DNA from: Kutzneria viridogrisea
Lineage (GTDB): Bacteria; Actinomycetota; Actinomycetes; Mycobacteriales; Pseudonocardiaceae
DNA: 64,000 nucleotides
Assembly (NCBI GenBank): GCA_014138725.1
Contig: JACJID010000002.1
Coordinates: forward strand, 1,192,001-1,256,000
Reading direction: 5' to 3'
Shown: positions 55,034-63,942 of the stretch, one piece after another
Numbering within the stretch: position 1 is the first letter of the stretch
Layout of the letters: each line of letters begins with the position of its first letter
The notes under the pieces: generated by a model
Databases searched by the model: none
Told to the model about the DNA's origin: nothing
What the model saw: the letters and a program-made list of their open reading frames with translations, nothing else
Program-made: the position numbers and the translations under genes

Positions 55034-58000
55034 TCAGGACTCGATCGGCCCAGCGGTCGGGTCCTCGGCCTCCGTGTTCGCCACCGGCTCGTCGGCGGCG
55101 GGCGGCGCGTCCGCCACTGGCGCGTCAGCCGGGGCCTCAGCAGCGGGCGACGCGGCAACCGGGTCGGCAGCGGGCGACTCACCAGCAGGCGACCCGCCAG
55201 CCGGGGCCACGGCAGCGGGCGGCGCGGGCTTGGGGGGCTTGGCACCGCGCAGGCGTTGGGAGATGACGTTGCTGATGCCGTCCCCGCGCATGCTCACCCC
55301 GTACAGCGCGTCGGCGATCTCCATCGTCGGCTTCTGGTGGGTGATGATCAGCAGCTGGGACCGCTCGCGCAGCTGCTCGAACAGGCTGATCAGCCGCCGC
55401 AGGTTGGTGTCGTCCAGCGCGGCCTCGACCTCGTCCATGACGTAGAACGGTGAGGGGCGGGCGCGGAAGATCGCCACCAGCATGGCGACGGCGGCCAGGG
55501 ACTTCTCGCCACCGGAGAGCAGGGACAGCCGCTTGACCTTCTTGCCGGGTGGGCGGGCCTCCAGCTCGATGCCGGTGGTCAGCATGTCCTCGGGGTCGGT
55601 CAGCGCGAGCTTGCCCTCGCCGCCGGGGAACAGGGTGGCGAACACGACCTCGAACTCCCGGGCCACGTCGTGGTAGGCCTCGGTGAACACCTCGAGGATC
55701 TTGTCGTCCACCTCCTTGACCACGGTGAGCAGGTCGCGGCGGGTGGTCTTGATGTCCTCCAGCTGGGTGGACAGGAACTTGTAGCGCTCCTCCAGCGCGG
55801 CGAACTCCTCCAGCGCGAGGGGGTTGACCTTGCCGAGCTGGGTGAGGTCGCGCTCGGCCCGCTTGAGCCGCCGGGCCTGCACGTCGCGCACGTAGGGCAT
55901 CGGCTGCGGCTCGGTGACGGCCTCGCCGTTCTCCTTGGCGGCCTCGTACTCGGCGAGCTCGGCGGGGGTCGGCGGCACGGGGACCTCGGGGCCGTACTCG
56001 GCGACCAGGTCCTCCAGACCGATGCCGAACTCCTCGCCGATCCTGGTCTCCAACTGCTCCAGCCGCAGCCGCTGCTCGGCGCGCAGCACCTCGTCGCGGT
56101 GCACGGCGTCGGTGAGCTTCTCCAGCTCACCGGCCAGCTCGCGGACCTGGCCGCGCACCTGGGCCAGCACGGTCTCACGCTCGGCACGCCGGGCCTGCGC
56201 GGCGTCCCGCTCGCTGGCGGCACGGCGCAGCGAGACCTCGATGCGCACCAGCGCGGTCTCACCCCCGGCGACCACGGCGTTGGCCACGGCCGCGGCGCGG
56301 GTCCGCGCGGCCAGTGCCCGCTCGGCGCGTTCGCGGGCGTCCCGCTCGGCCCGCGCGGCCCTGCGCAGCTGCTCGGCCTTGCCCTGTAGGGCACGCGCCC
56401 GCTCCTCGGCGGTGCGCAGGGACAGGCGCGCGTCCATCTCGGCCTGCCGCGCGGTGCCGAGCTGGGCGTTGATCTCGTCCCGCTCGCTGGTGTCGGGCTC
56501 CTCGTCGACGCTGGTCTCCTGGACGGCGAGCAGCCGCTCCTCCAGTTCGGCCAGCTTGCCGACGGCCTCCTCCCTGGCCTGCTCCAGCTTGCCGCGCTGC
56601 GCGCCGATGCGCTGCACCTCGGCCTCGGCGGAGCGCACGGCCTGGTTGAGCCGGTTCAGCCGCTCACCGGAGCGCGCGCGGCGCACCTTGGCCTCGTTGA
56701 GCTGCTCCTTGAGCTCGCCCACCTCGGCGCGGCGAGCCTCCTGCTCGGCACGGGCACCGGCCAGGGTCGCGCTGGCGTGCTCCAGCGCGCGCTCGGCGGC
56801 ACCGAGCTTGTCCTGGGCCTCGTCCACGGCGGCCTGCACCTCGATGGTGCTCTGCGCACGCCCCGAGCCGCCGATCGCCCAGTCGGCGCCCAGCACATCG
56901 CCCTCGCGGGTGGCCGCGCGCAGCCGATCGTCGGCGGCGACCAGGGCCTGCGCGGCCGTGAGGTCCGCCACCACGGCGACCCGGTCCAGGGCGCGTTCCA
57001 CGGCGGGGCGCAGCGGCTCAGGGGCCCGCACCAGGTCCACGGCCCAGCGCGCACCCGGCGGCAGCGCGGGCCAGCCCGAGCGGTCCAGCGTGCCGCCCGC
57101 ACCGCCGACGAGCACACCGGCTCTTCCGGAATCGGTGCTGCGCAACAGGTTCAGCGCGGCCACGGCGCCCGTGCCACCTGAGACGGCGATGGCGTCGGCC
57201 ACCGGGCCCAGCGCGGCGGCCAGCGCCACCTCGGCGCCCGGTTCGACGGTGAGCAGTGCGGCGACCGAGCCGAGCAGCCCCGGCAGCCGGTCGGCGGCGG
57301 CGAGCAGGGCGCCCGCCCCGTCCTTGCGGGTCAGGCCGAGGGACAGCGCGTCCACCCTGGCCTTCCAGGAGGAGATCTCCTTGTCCGCGGCCCGCTCCGC
57401 CTTGACCAGTTCCTCGACCCGGACCTTGGCGGCCCGCTCGGACTCCACGGCCAGCCGGTGCCGCTCGTCCAGGCCGACGTCGCCCTCGTCCTCGGTGCCG
57501 GTGACCTCCTGCTGCTCGGCCAGCTCGATGCGGGCGAGTTCGGCCCGCTCCTCGGCCTCGGCCAGCGAGGTGGACAGCCGCTCGATCTCCTCGGCGGTGG
57601 CGTTGTTCTTGCTGCGCAGCGCCTCCACCTGGCCGGTCAGCCTGGCCAGGCCCTCGCGCCGGTCGGCGATCATCCGCACGGCGGCCAGGTGCGCCTTCTC
57701 CGCGGCGGTGACCGCCCGCTCCAGCTCGGAGCGCTGCTCGGTGGTCTCCGCCAGCGCGATCCGGGCCTCGGTGACCGCCTCGGTCAGCTCGGCCTCGCGC
57801 TCGGCGGTCGCCTCGGCCTCGGCCTCCAGCTCCTCGGGGTCCCGGCCGCCCCGGTGCGCCTCGGGCGGCGCGGACAGGTGCCGGGCCCGCTCGGCGGCCA
57901 GCCGCACCGTGCCGCGCAGCCGCTCCTCCAGCGCCGACAGCCGGTACCAGGTCTCCTGGGCGCGGGCCAGCACCGGAGCGTCCTCGGCGACCAGCTGCTC

Positions 58001-58816
58001 CAGCTCGGTCTGCTTGGCGGTGCCGATCTGCAGGGCCTGCTCGACCTCGGCGCGGCGGGCGCGGGCCTTGGCCTCGTCGGCCTCGTCACGCTCCAGCTCG
58101 CCGCGCTGGGACACCAGGTCGTCGGCGAACAGGCGCAGCTTGGCGTCGCGCAGGTCGGCCTGCACGGCCTGGGCCTTGCGCGCGATCTCCGCCTGCTTGC
58201 CCAGCGGCTTGAGCTGGCGGCGCAGTTCGGCGGTCAGGTCGGTCAACCGGGTCAGGTTGGCCTGCATGGCGTCCAGCTTGCGGAGCGCCTTCTCCTTGCG
58301 CTTGCGGTGCTTGAGGACGCCAGCGGCCTCCTCGATGAAGGCCCTGCGCTCCTCGGGCTTGGACTCCAGGATGGCCGAGAGCTGGCCCTGCCCGACGATC
58401 ACGTGCATCTCGCGGCCGATGCCGGAGTCCGACAGCAGTTCCTGGATGTCCAGCAGGCGGCAGGAGTTGCCGTTGATCTCGTACTCGTTGGCGCCCTCGC
58501 GGAACATCCGACGGGTGATCGAGACCTCGGTGTAGTCGATGGGCAGCGCGCCGTCGGAGTTGTCGATGGTCAGCGTCACCTCGGCGCGGCCCAGCGGGGC
58601 GCGGCCCGCCGTACCGGCGAAGATGACGTCCTCCATCTTGCCGCCGCGCAGGTCCTTGGCGCCCTGCGTGCCCATCACCCAGCGCAGCGCGTCCAGCACG
58701 TTGGACTTGCCCGAGCCGTTCGGCCCCACCACGCAGGTGATGCCCGGCTCGAAGCGCAGCGTGGTGGCCGAGGCGAAGGACTTGAAGCCCTTCAGCGTCA
58801 GGCTCTTCAGGTGCAC
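55034..58816 (-). CDS. smc: Chromosome segregation protein SMC
   Basis: This 1260-residue condensin subunit has an ABC head split across a long antiparallel coiled coil. Walker A GPNGSGKSN is at 31-39, the hinge at about 500-680, the signature LLSGGEKSLAAV near 1100 and Walker B YVMDEVEAALDD near 1125. After about residue 1188 comes an extra tail of some 70 residues rich in Ala, Pro, Glu and Asp (PPKPAPP... to PIES), not part of the SMC fold. It starts with GTG at 58816 and corresponds to Rv2922c. It is divergent from the amidase. Confidence 0.95.
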   Translation of the reverse strand: MHLKSLTLKGFKSFASATTLRFEPGITCVVGPNGSGKSNVLDALRWVMGTQGAKDLRGGKMEDVIFAGTAGRAPLGRAEVTLTIDNSDGALPIDYTEVSITRRMFREGANEYEINGNSCRLLDIQELLSDSGIGREMHVIVGQGQLSAILESKPEERRAFIEEAAGVLKHRKRKEKALRKLDAMQANLTRLTDLTAELRRQLKPLGKQAEIARKAQAVQADLRDAKLRLFADDLVSQRGELERDEADEAKARARRAEVEQALQIGTAKQTELEQLVAEDAPVLARAQETWYRLSALEERLRGTVRLAAERARHLSAPPEAHRGGRDPEELEAEAEATAEREAELTEAVTEARIALAETTEQRSELERAVTAAEKAHLAAVRMIADRREGLARLTGQVEALRSKNNATAEEIERLSTSLAEAEERAELARIELAEQQEVTGTEDEGDVGLDERHRLAVESERAAKVRVEELVKAERAADKEISSWKARVDALSLGLTRKDGAGALLAAADRLPGLLGSVAALLTVEPGAEVALAAALGPVADAIAVSGGTGAVAALNLLRSTDSGRAGVLVGGAGGTLDRSGWPALPPGARWAVDLVRAPEPLRPAVERALDRVAVVADLTAAQALVAADDRLRAATREGDVLGADWAIGGSGRAQSTIEVQAAVDEAQDKLGAAERALEHASATLAGARAEQEARRAEVGELKEQLNEAKVRRARSGERLNRLNQAVRSAEAEVQRIGAQRGKLEQAREEAVGKLAELEERLLAVQETSVDEEPDTSERDEINAQLGTARQAEMDARLSLRTAEERARALQGKAEQLRRAARAERDARERAERALAARTRAAAVANAVVAGGETALVRIEVSLRRAASERDAAQARRAERETVLAQVRGQVRELAGELEKLTDAVHRDEVLRAEQRLRLEQLETRIGEEFGIGLEDLVAEYGPEVPVPPTPAELAEYEAAKENGEAVTEPQPMPYVRDVQARRLKRAERDLTQLGKVNPLALEEFAALEERYKFLSTQLEDIKTTRRDLLTVVKEVDDKILEVFTEAYHDVAREFEVVFATLFPGGEGKLALTDPEDMLTTGIELEARPPGKKVKRLSLLSGGEKSLAAVAMLVAIFRARPSPFYVMDEVEAALDDTNLRRLISLFEQLRERSQLLIITHQKPTMEIADALYGVSMRGDGISNVISQRLRGAKPPKPAPPAAVAPAGGSPAGESPAADPVAASPAAEAPADAPVADAPPAADEPVANTEAEDPTAGPIES

Positions 58817-59004
58817 GGTGCGCTGCCTTGTCGATAGGGAGGTGCGGGGCTTATCCGGGGGAGGATACCCGGAGGTCCGGTCAGGTCGTCGGAGGCCGAC
58901 CGCCCCGACCAGGCGATCTTGCCGCTCTCGTGGGAAACCAACACGTTAGCCCGATTGGCCGGTACCTGTTGACGAGTCGCGGAACGGGCCTGATCGTTGT
59001 GCCC

Positions 59005-60927
59005 ATGCCAAGATTGCACGCCGTCGCGGCCGGTGCGACCAGCCTGGTGCTGGCCCTGTCGGCGGCCGGTACGGCACCAGCAGCTACGTCCCCCTCCTAC
59101 GTGCAGGACCGCCAGCGCGCGTTCACCGCGGCGGCGGCCGAGTTCGGCGTCCCGGTCGACGTGCTGCTCGGCGTGTCGTACCTGGAATCCGAGTGGAACG
59201 GCAACTCCGGCGCACCCAGCGTAGCTGCCGGTTACGGGCCGATGCACCTGACCGACTTCGCCACCGCCTCGCGCGGCGGCACCGAGTTCGACGAGGGCCC
59301 CGGCGACCCCCGCGGCGACGAGTCCCGGCGCGCACTGCACCCGGCGGCGCCCCCGCCGCAGGTCCCGGCGGCGCAGTTGCAGACCCTGACGCGGGCGGCG
59401 GCCCTGCTGGGCATCGACCCGGCCAGGCTGCGCAGCGACCCCGCGCAGAACATCCGCGGCGGCGCGGCCCTGCTGGCGGACCACCAGCGCCAACTGGGGC
59501 TGACCGGCCAGGGCAGTGCCGGGTGGTACGGGGCGGTGGCGCGGTACAGCGGGGCCACCGACTCCGGGGCCGCGGGCGACTTCGCCACCGAGGTGTTCAG
59601 CACCATCCAGCAGGGTGCGGACCGGGTGACCGACGACGGGCAGCATGTGGCGCTGGCCGCCGAGCCCGGGCTCAAGCCGGACACGGCGCAGCTGGACCGG
59701 CTGGGGCTGGCCAGGCCGACCAGCAACGGGGTGGAGTGCCCGCACGGGCTGTCCTGCGAGTCGGTGCCCGCGCCCTACACCCAGTTCGGGCCCACCGCCG
59801 AGGACTACGGCAACCACGACACGGCGGACCGTCCGGCCGCCGGCAAGGTGGACTACATCGTCATCCACGACACCGAGGCGAGCTGGGACACCACACTCAA
59901 GCTGATCAACGACCCGAAGTACGTGAGCTGGAACTACACGATCCGCTCCAACGACGGGCACGTGGCGCAGCACGTGCTGGGCAAGGACGTGGCCTGGCAC
60001 GCGGGCAACTGGTACTTCAACGCGAAGTCGGTCGGGATCGAGCACGAGGGTTTCCTCGCGCAGGGCGGCTGGTACACCGAGGCGATGTACCGGTCCTCGG
60101 CGAAGCTGGTGCGCTACCTGGCCCAGCGCTACCAGATCCCCCTGGACCGCCAGCACATCCTCGGCCACGACAACGTTCCCGGCACCACACCGTCCACAGT
60201 GGCCGGTATGCACACCGACCCCGGCCCGCACTGGGACTGGGCGCACTACTTCGCGCTGATCGGCGCACCGTTGTTCCCGACGGGGCTGCCGTTCACCGGC
60301 ATGGTGACGATCAAGCCGGACTTCGCGGAGAACAAGCTGGTGTTCACCGGCTGCACCGCCAAGGGCGTGCCCTGCGACCCGCGCAGTTCCACCTCGGTGA
60401 TCCTGCACAGCCAGCCCAGTGACGACTCCCCGCTGCTGACCGACATCGGCCTGCACCCCGGCGGTGAGCCGCAGACCCTGGACGTCAACGACGTGGGCAG
60501 CCGTGCCGAGACCGGCCAGCAGTACGCCGTGGCCGAGCGGCGCGGGGACTGGACGGCGATCTGGTACCTGGGCCAGAAGGGCTGGTTCCACAGCGGGGAC
60601 GCCTTGTGGGCAACGGGATTCGTGGTGACGCCCAAGGACGGCAGGGCCAGCGTGCCGGTGTACGGGCGGGCCTACCCGGAGGCCGCGGCCTACCCGCCGG
60701 GGCAGACCCCGCAGGCGATCGTGCCGTTGCAGTACAGCCTCCCGGCCGGTCAGCGCTACGTGTACGGCGGGCAGGCCGCCGCCGAGTACCTGCCGACCGT
60801 GTGGGATCCCAGCGGCACCAAGAACACCCCGGTGCGCGGCAGGACCCGCTACTACGAGATCCAGTTCGGGCACCGCGTGGCGTTCGTCAACGCCGACGAC
60901 GTCCAACTGGTGCCCTCGTTCGTGTAG
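59005..60927 (+). CDS. Secreted N-acetylmuramoyl-L-alanine amidase with lysozyme-like N-domain
   Basis: This 640-residue exported protein has a signal peptide (to about 27), then a lysozyme-like segment (EFGVPVDVLLGVSYLESEWNG). The Amidase_2 domain (about 282-410) has YIVIHDTEAS, the HAGNWYFNAKSVGIEHEG motif and ILGHDNVPGTTPSTV, with zinc ligands H, H and D (TDPGPHWDW). The last 230 residues look like SH3-type repeats (MVTIKPDF onward). It should cut stem peptides from glycan. The start at ATG 59005 is preferred; the frame is open upstream. It is divergent from smc and convergent with the anti-sigma gene. Confidence 0.9.
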   Translation: MPRLHAVAAGATSLVLALSAAGTAPAATSPSYVQDRQRAFTAAAAEFGVPVDVLLGVSYLESEWNGNSGAPSVAAGYGPMHLTDFATASRGGTEFDEGPGDPRGDESRRALHPAAPPPQVPAAQLQTLTRAAALLGIDPARLRSDPAQNIRGGAALLADHQRQLGLTGQGSAGWYGAVARYSGATDSGAAGDFATEVFSTIQQGADRVTDDGQHVALAAEPGLKPDTAQLDRLGLARPTSNGVECPHGLSCESVPAPYTQFGPTAEDYGNHDTADRPAAGKVDYIVIHDTEASWDTTLKLINDPKYVSWNYTIRSNDGHVAQHVLGKDVAWHAGNWYFNAKSVGIEHEGFLAQGGWYTEAMYRSSAKLVRYLAQRYQIPLDRQHILGHDNVPGTTPSTVAGMHTDPGPHWDWAHYFALIGAPLFPTGLPFTGMVTIKPDFAENKLVFTGCTAKGVPCDPRSSTSVILHSQPSDDSPLLTDIGLHPGGEPQTLDVNDVGSRAETGQQYAVAERRGDWTAIWYLGQKGWFHSGDALWATGFVVTPKDGRASVPVYGRAYPEAAAYPPGQTPQAIVPLQYSLPAGQRYVYGGQAAAEYLPTVWDPSGTKNTPVRGRTRYYEIQFGHRVAFVNADDVQLVPSFV

Positions 60928-60940
60928 TTCACGCGCCACA

Positions 60941-60975
60941 GAGCGGGACTCGCCGGTTCTCGGCGGGTCCCGCTC
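60941..60975. terminator. Hairpin terminator made of the GGGACTC unit
   Basis: Arms 60941-60955 (GAGCGGGACTCGCCG) and 60961-60975 pair over 15 bp with one G-U-type mismatch and a five-base loop. It lies between the convergent amidase and anti-sigma genes. Its left arm contains the same GCGGGACTCGC word as arrays A-C. Confidence 0.8.
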
Positions 60976-60982
60976 GGCGTTG

Positions 60983-61753
60983 TCAGGCCTTCGGGCTCAG
61001 GTCGACCAGCAGCTTGTTGTCCGCGGTGACCACGTCCATCCGGTCGATGTCCTTGAGCGCGAACGAGGTGCTCGCGGGCACGTCGCCCTCGGTCTCCTGC
61101 CCGTTGCGCCACCACCCCGCGCTCTGGGTCTGCCCGTTCCTGTTGTGCACCACCAACTGGCATACCTGGTCCTTGGGCAGGTTGCGCATGGACAGCCGGA
61201 CCTCGGTGCCCCACAACTGGTTGGTCAGGTCGGCACTGGCCACGACCTTGGTCGTCGAGTCGGTGGCCTGCCAGGTCGCGGAGGGCTGCTGCGGCCCGGA
61301 CGGCCCGGCCAGCGACCGCTCCACCAGCACCGCGCTCACCGCCACCGCCGCGATGATGCCCGCCGCGGTGAAGGCGAACTGCCTGCGGCTGGTCCTGCGG
61401 TGCCTGCGCGGGGTCTGCGGGGAGGCGGGGGGCGAGGATGCCGGGGGGACCTGCGGTCGCACCGGGCTGCTGCGCTGCTGCTCGGGCACCATGTGGCGGG
61501 GCACGGACAGCGTGGTCTCGCGGGCTGCTCTCGCCCCGCGGCCCGGCGGTCCCGACGCGGTCGGGTCGTGTTCCAAGGTCGCCAGGTCGTCCAGGGAGAT
61601 CCGGCCGAGCAGCCCCGGCAGCGGGGCGAAGCGGACCAGTTCCTGTTGGCAGAACGGGCACCCGGTGAGGTGGCGCTCCATCGCGGACCGCTCACCGGGT
61701 TCCAGGGCGCCCAGCACGTAGACGCCAAGGGACACTGAATGTTGGCAGCTCAC
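60983..61753 (-). CDS. Membrane zinc-finger anti-sigma factor
   Basis: This 256-residue protein has an N-terminal zinc-binding anti-sigma domain with H28-x3-C32-x2-C35 (RHLTGCPFCQQ), a proline-rich linker, one transmembrane segment near 127-145 (FTAAGIIAAVAVSAVLV) and an extracytoplasmic beta-rich domain of RskA/DUF type (ADLTNQLWGTEVRLSMRNLPKD). Its GTG start overlaps the sigma-factor stop codon (GTGA). It should hold the ECF sigma at the membrane and release it when cleaved; the site-2 protease at 221-1444 is a candidate for that. Confidence 0.9.
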   Translation of the reverse strand: MSCQHSVSLGVYVLGALEPGERSAMERHLTGCPFCQQELVRFAPLPGLLGRISLDDLATLEHDPTASGPPGRGARAARETTLSVPRHMVPEQQRSSPVRPQVPPASSPPASPQTPRRHRRTSRRQFAFTAAGIIAAVAVSAVLVERSLAGPSGPQQPSATWQATDSTTKVVASADLTNQLWGTEVRLSMRNLPKDQVCQLVVHNRNGQTQSAGWWRNGQETEGDVPASTSFALKDIDRMDVVTADNKLLVDLSPKA

Positions 61754-62268
61754 AGCTCGGTCACCCCCCGCTCCTCCAATGCGCCCCGCAGTGCCCGCAG
61801 CGCGTAGAAGCAGCGCGACTTGACCGTGCCCGCGGGGACCCCGAGCACGGTGGCGGCCTCGGACACCGTCCGACGGCAGTAGTACAGCTCCACGATGACC
61901 TGGCGATGGTCGTGACTGAGCGAACGCATCGCCTCGGCTACCTGCCACGCCTGCAATACGTGATCCAGTTCGTCGGAGCCCGACGGGAGCTCATCGGTCT
62001 CCAACGGAACCTCCGGGGCTCTGGCCTCCTTGCGGCGGTGGCCGGAGATGATGAGGTTGCGCGCGACCGTGTACAGCCACGGGCCAGCCTGTTCGGGTTC
62101 CAGTGAGTCGGAGTGCCGCCACGCGCGCAGCAGCGTCTCCTGGACGATGTCCTCGGCGTACTGGTAGTCGCCGCGCACCGCCCTGAGCACGTACCCCAGC
62201 AACGGCCGCCGATAGCGGCCGTAGAGCTGTCGTGCCAGTTCGTCGCTACGCTTCGCGCTTTGACCCAC
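61750..62268 (-). CDS. ECF RNA polymerase sigma factor (SigL-like)
   Basis: This 172-residue ECF sigma factor has region 2 (GDYQYAEDIVQETLLRAWRH, then PWLYTVARNLIISGHRR) and region 4 (LYYCRRTVSEAATVLGVPAGTVKSR). It most resembles mycobacterial SigL and is paired with a zinc-finger anti-sigma factor that overlaps its end. Its GTG start at 62268 is 33 bases beyond acyP. The regulon is unknown; the nearby amidase and CAP genes are conceivable targets. Confidence 0.92.
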   Translation of the reverse strand: MGQSAKRSDELARQLYGRYRRPLLGYVLRAVRGDYQYAEDIVQETLLRAWRHSDSLEPEQAGPWLYTVARNLIISGHRRKEARAPEVPLETDELPSGSDELDHVLQAWQVAEAMRSLSHDHRQVIVELYYCRRTVSEAATVLGVPAGTVKSRCFYALRALRGALEERGVTEL

Positions 62269-62301
62269 GTCCCGCTACTACGGGGCCGGGCTCGGCGCGG
62301 T

Positions 62302-62604
62302 TCAACGCTCCACGAAACCCGTGGCGGACCCCTTCGCCTCGCCCCACAACTCGACCACCGCGTCCACCCTGCCGGGGGTCTGTCCCGAGCGCAGCGCGGC
62401 CAGCAGCCGTCGACAGTCCTGCTCGGTGCCCTCGGCGACCACCTCGACGCGGCCGTCGGGCAGGTTGCCCGCGCTGCCGGTCAGGCCGAGTTCCAGTGCG
62501 CGTGCCCGCGTCCACCAGCGGAAGCCCACTCCCTGCACCTGGCCGTGGACCCACGCGGTCAGCCGGACAGCACTGTTGTCATGCACGTGCCAATAGTCCC
62601 GCAC
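62302..62604 (-). CDS. acyP: Acylphosphatase
   Basis: This protein of about 100 residues hydrolyses acyl phosphates. It has the phosphate-binding [13 protein letters not shown] with the catalytic Arg and the catalytic Asn in [11 protein letters not shown]. The start is uncertain: GTG at 62604 or GTG six codons later. It corresponds to Rv2922A beside smc, but here the amidase and sigma genes stand between. Confidence 0.9.
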   Translation of the reverse strand: MRDYWHVHDNSAVRLTAWVHGQVQGVGFRWWTRARALELGLTGSAGNLPDGRVEVVAEGTEQDCRRLLAALRSGQTPGRVDAVVELWGEAKGSATGFVER

Positions 62605-62668
62605 GAGCCCGTATTCGGGTCGTACGACCCCACCACAGACTCACCCGTTAGTGGTACGGTCCGGCGCC

Positions 62669-63412
62669 GTGAGTCCCCGACGCACACCATCCTCGACCGT
62701 CAGCGGAATGCTGGTCGGACTGACCCTGGGCGCGGTGGGCACCGCGGTCGCGTCCCTGGCAGTTGGCCCAACGGCGCTGGCCTCCGTCCTGCTCGGCGGT
62801 GCCGCGGCACCGGCGCCGAGCACCGGGCAGCAGGTCGGCGTGGCCATGGGGGCGCCCAGCACGGCGACTACCGACCGCCCGACCGAGCGTCCCACGAACG
62901 GGGGGCCAAGCCCGAGCGCGAGTACACCGACAGCGACGACGACCCCCGCCGCGACCAGCACCACCACCACTGCGGCGCCGCCCACCACGACGACGACCCA
63001 ACCGGTCAGCACGACGGTGCGGGCGCCGAGCACGAAGGCCACGGCGTCCGGCTCGGCCAGGGTGCTCGAACTGGTCAACCAGGCCAGGGCGAACGCGGGC
63101 TGCAAGGCGCTGCGCGAGGACAGCCGTCTGGACACGGCGGCGCAGAACCACAGCAGCGACATGTCCGATCACGACTACTTCTCGCACACCTCGCAGGACG
63201 GCAGGACCTTCGCCGACCGCGAGCGGCAGGCCGGGTACCCCAGCCCCGGTGGGGAGAACATCGCGCAGGGCTACCGGACCGCGGACGCGGTGATGGACGG
63301 CTGGATGCACTCCGAGGGCCACCGGCGCAACATCCTGGACTGCGGCTACGCGAGCATCGGCATCGGCATGGACAGCGACGGCTTCTACTGGACGCAGGAC
63401 TTCGGCCGGTAA
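62669..63412 (+). CDS. Secreted CAP-domain (SCP/PR1-like) protein
   Basis: This 247-residue protein has an N-terminal hydrophobic signal/anchor (SGMLVGLTLGAVGTAVASLAV), a Thr/Pro/Ala-rich linker (about 60-110) and a C-terminal CAP domain. The domain has VLELVNQARANAGCKALRED, HDYFSHTSQDGRTF, GGENIAQGYRT and GHRRNILDCGYASIGIGM, so the conserved His and Glu are kept. Bacterial CAP proteins are secreted with mostly unknown roles. The GTG at 62669 follows a TACGGT -10-like word, so a leaderless start is likely; an in-frame GTG at 62651 is possible. Confidence 0.87.
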   Translation: MSPRRTPSSTVSGMLVGLTLGAVGTAVASLAVGPTALASVLLGGAAAPAPSTGQQVGVAMGAPSTATTDRPTERPTNGGPSPSASTPTATTTPAATSTTTTAAPPTTTTTQPVSTTVRAPSTKATASGSARVLELVNQARANAGCKALREDSRLDTAAQNHSSDMSDHDYFSHTSQDGRTFADRERQAGYPSPGGENIAQGYRTADAVMDGWMHSEGHRRNILDCGYASIGIGMDSDGFYWTQDFGR

Positions 63413-63441
63413 GCACCGGCCCGACAGCGCGGGAGTCTGCC

Positions 63442-63942
63442 ATGGGTTACGGGAGGCATCGGGACTTCGTGTACCGCACGGTCAGGCCCGCCCGCAGATC
63501 GCGCGCGCCCTTCCGGATGTCGCCGCTCGCGGTGTTCGGCGTGTCCTGCGTGCTGGGGGTCAGCGTGTTCACGGTGATCGTCAGCGCGCTGATGCCCCAG
63601 CAGCCCCAGCAGGCGCCCCTGCCCGCTCCCGGCGTGCCTACCGCGATCGCGATCCCGGACAGCCCCTGGCCCACGGTGGTGACCACCAGCCCGGTGGACA
63701 GCCAGGCCCCGACGCCCACCAGTGCCGGGCAGCCCACGCCCGGCGGCGGCACGGTCGCGGCACCGCCCCCGGCCGCGGACCGTCCGGGGCAGCCCGGCCG
63801 CCCGACCGGCCCGAACCGGCCCGTACCGGCACCGGCGCCGCCACCCGCACCGGCTCCGACCACCACCAGCAAGGACTTCTTCACGCAGTGGTCGGACAGC
63901 GGCACGGCCTTCTGCAAGGCCATGCACGGCTGGTGTGGCTGA
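63442..63942 (+). CDS. Proline-rich membrane protein of unknown function
   Basis: This 166-residue protein starts with MGYGRHRDFVYRTVRPARRSR, has one transmembrane segment (about 29-49, LAVFGVSCVLGVSVFTVIVS), a long Pro/Ala/Thr-rich extracytoplasmic stretch (PVPAPAPPPAPAPTT), and a short C-terminal motif with two cysteines (GTAFCKAMHGWCG). I do not recognise a family. GGGAG precedes the ATG. It follows the CAP gene by 29 bases and may be co-transcribed. Confidence 0.7.
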   Translation: MGYGRHRDFVYRTVRPARRSRAPFRMSPLAVFGVSCVLGVSVFTVIVSALMPQQPQQAPLPAPGVPTAIAIPDSPWPTVVTTSPVDSQAPTPTSAGQPTPGGGTVAAPPPAADRPGQPGRPTGPNRPVPAPAPPPAPAPTTTSKDFFTQWSDSGTAFCKAMHGWCG

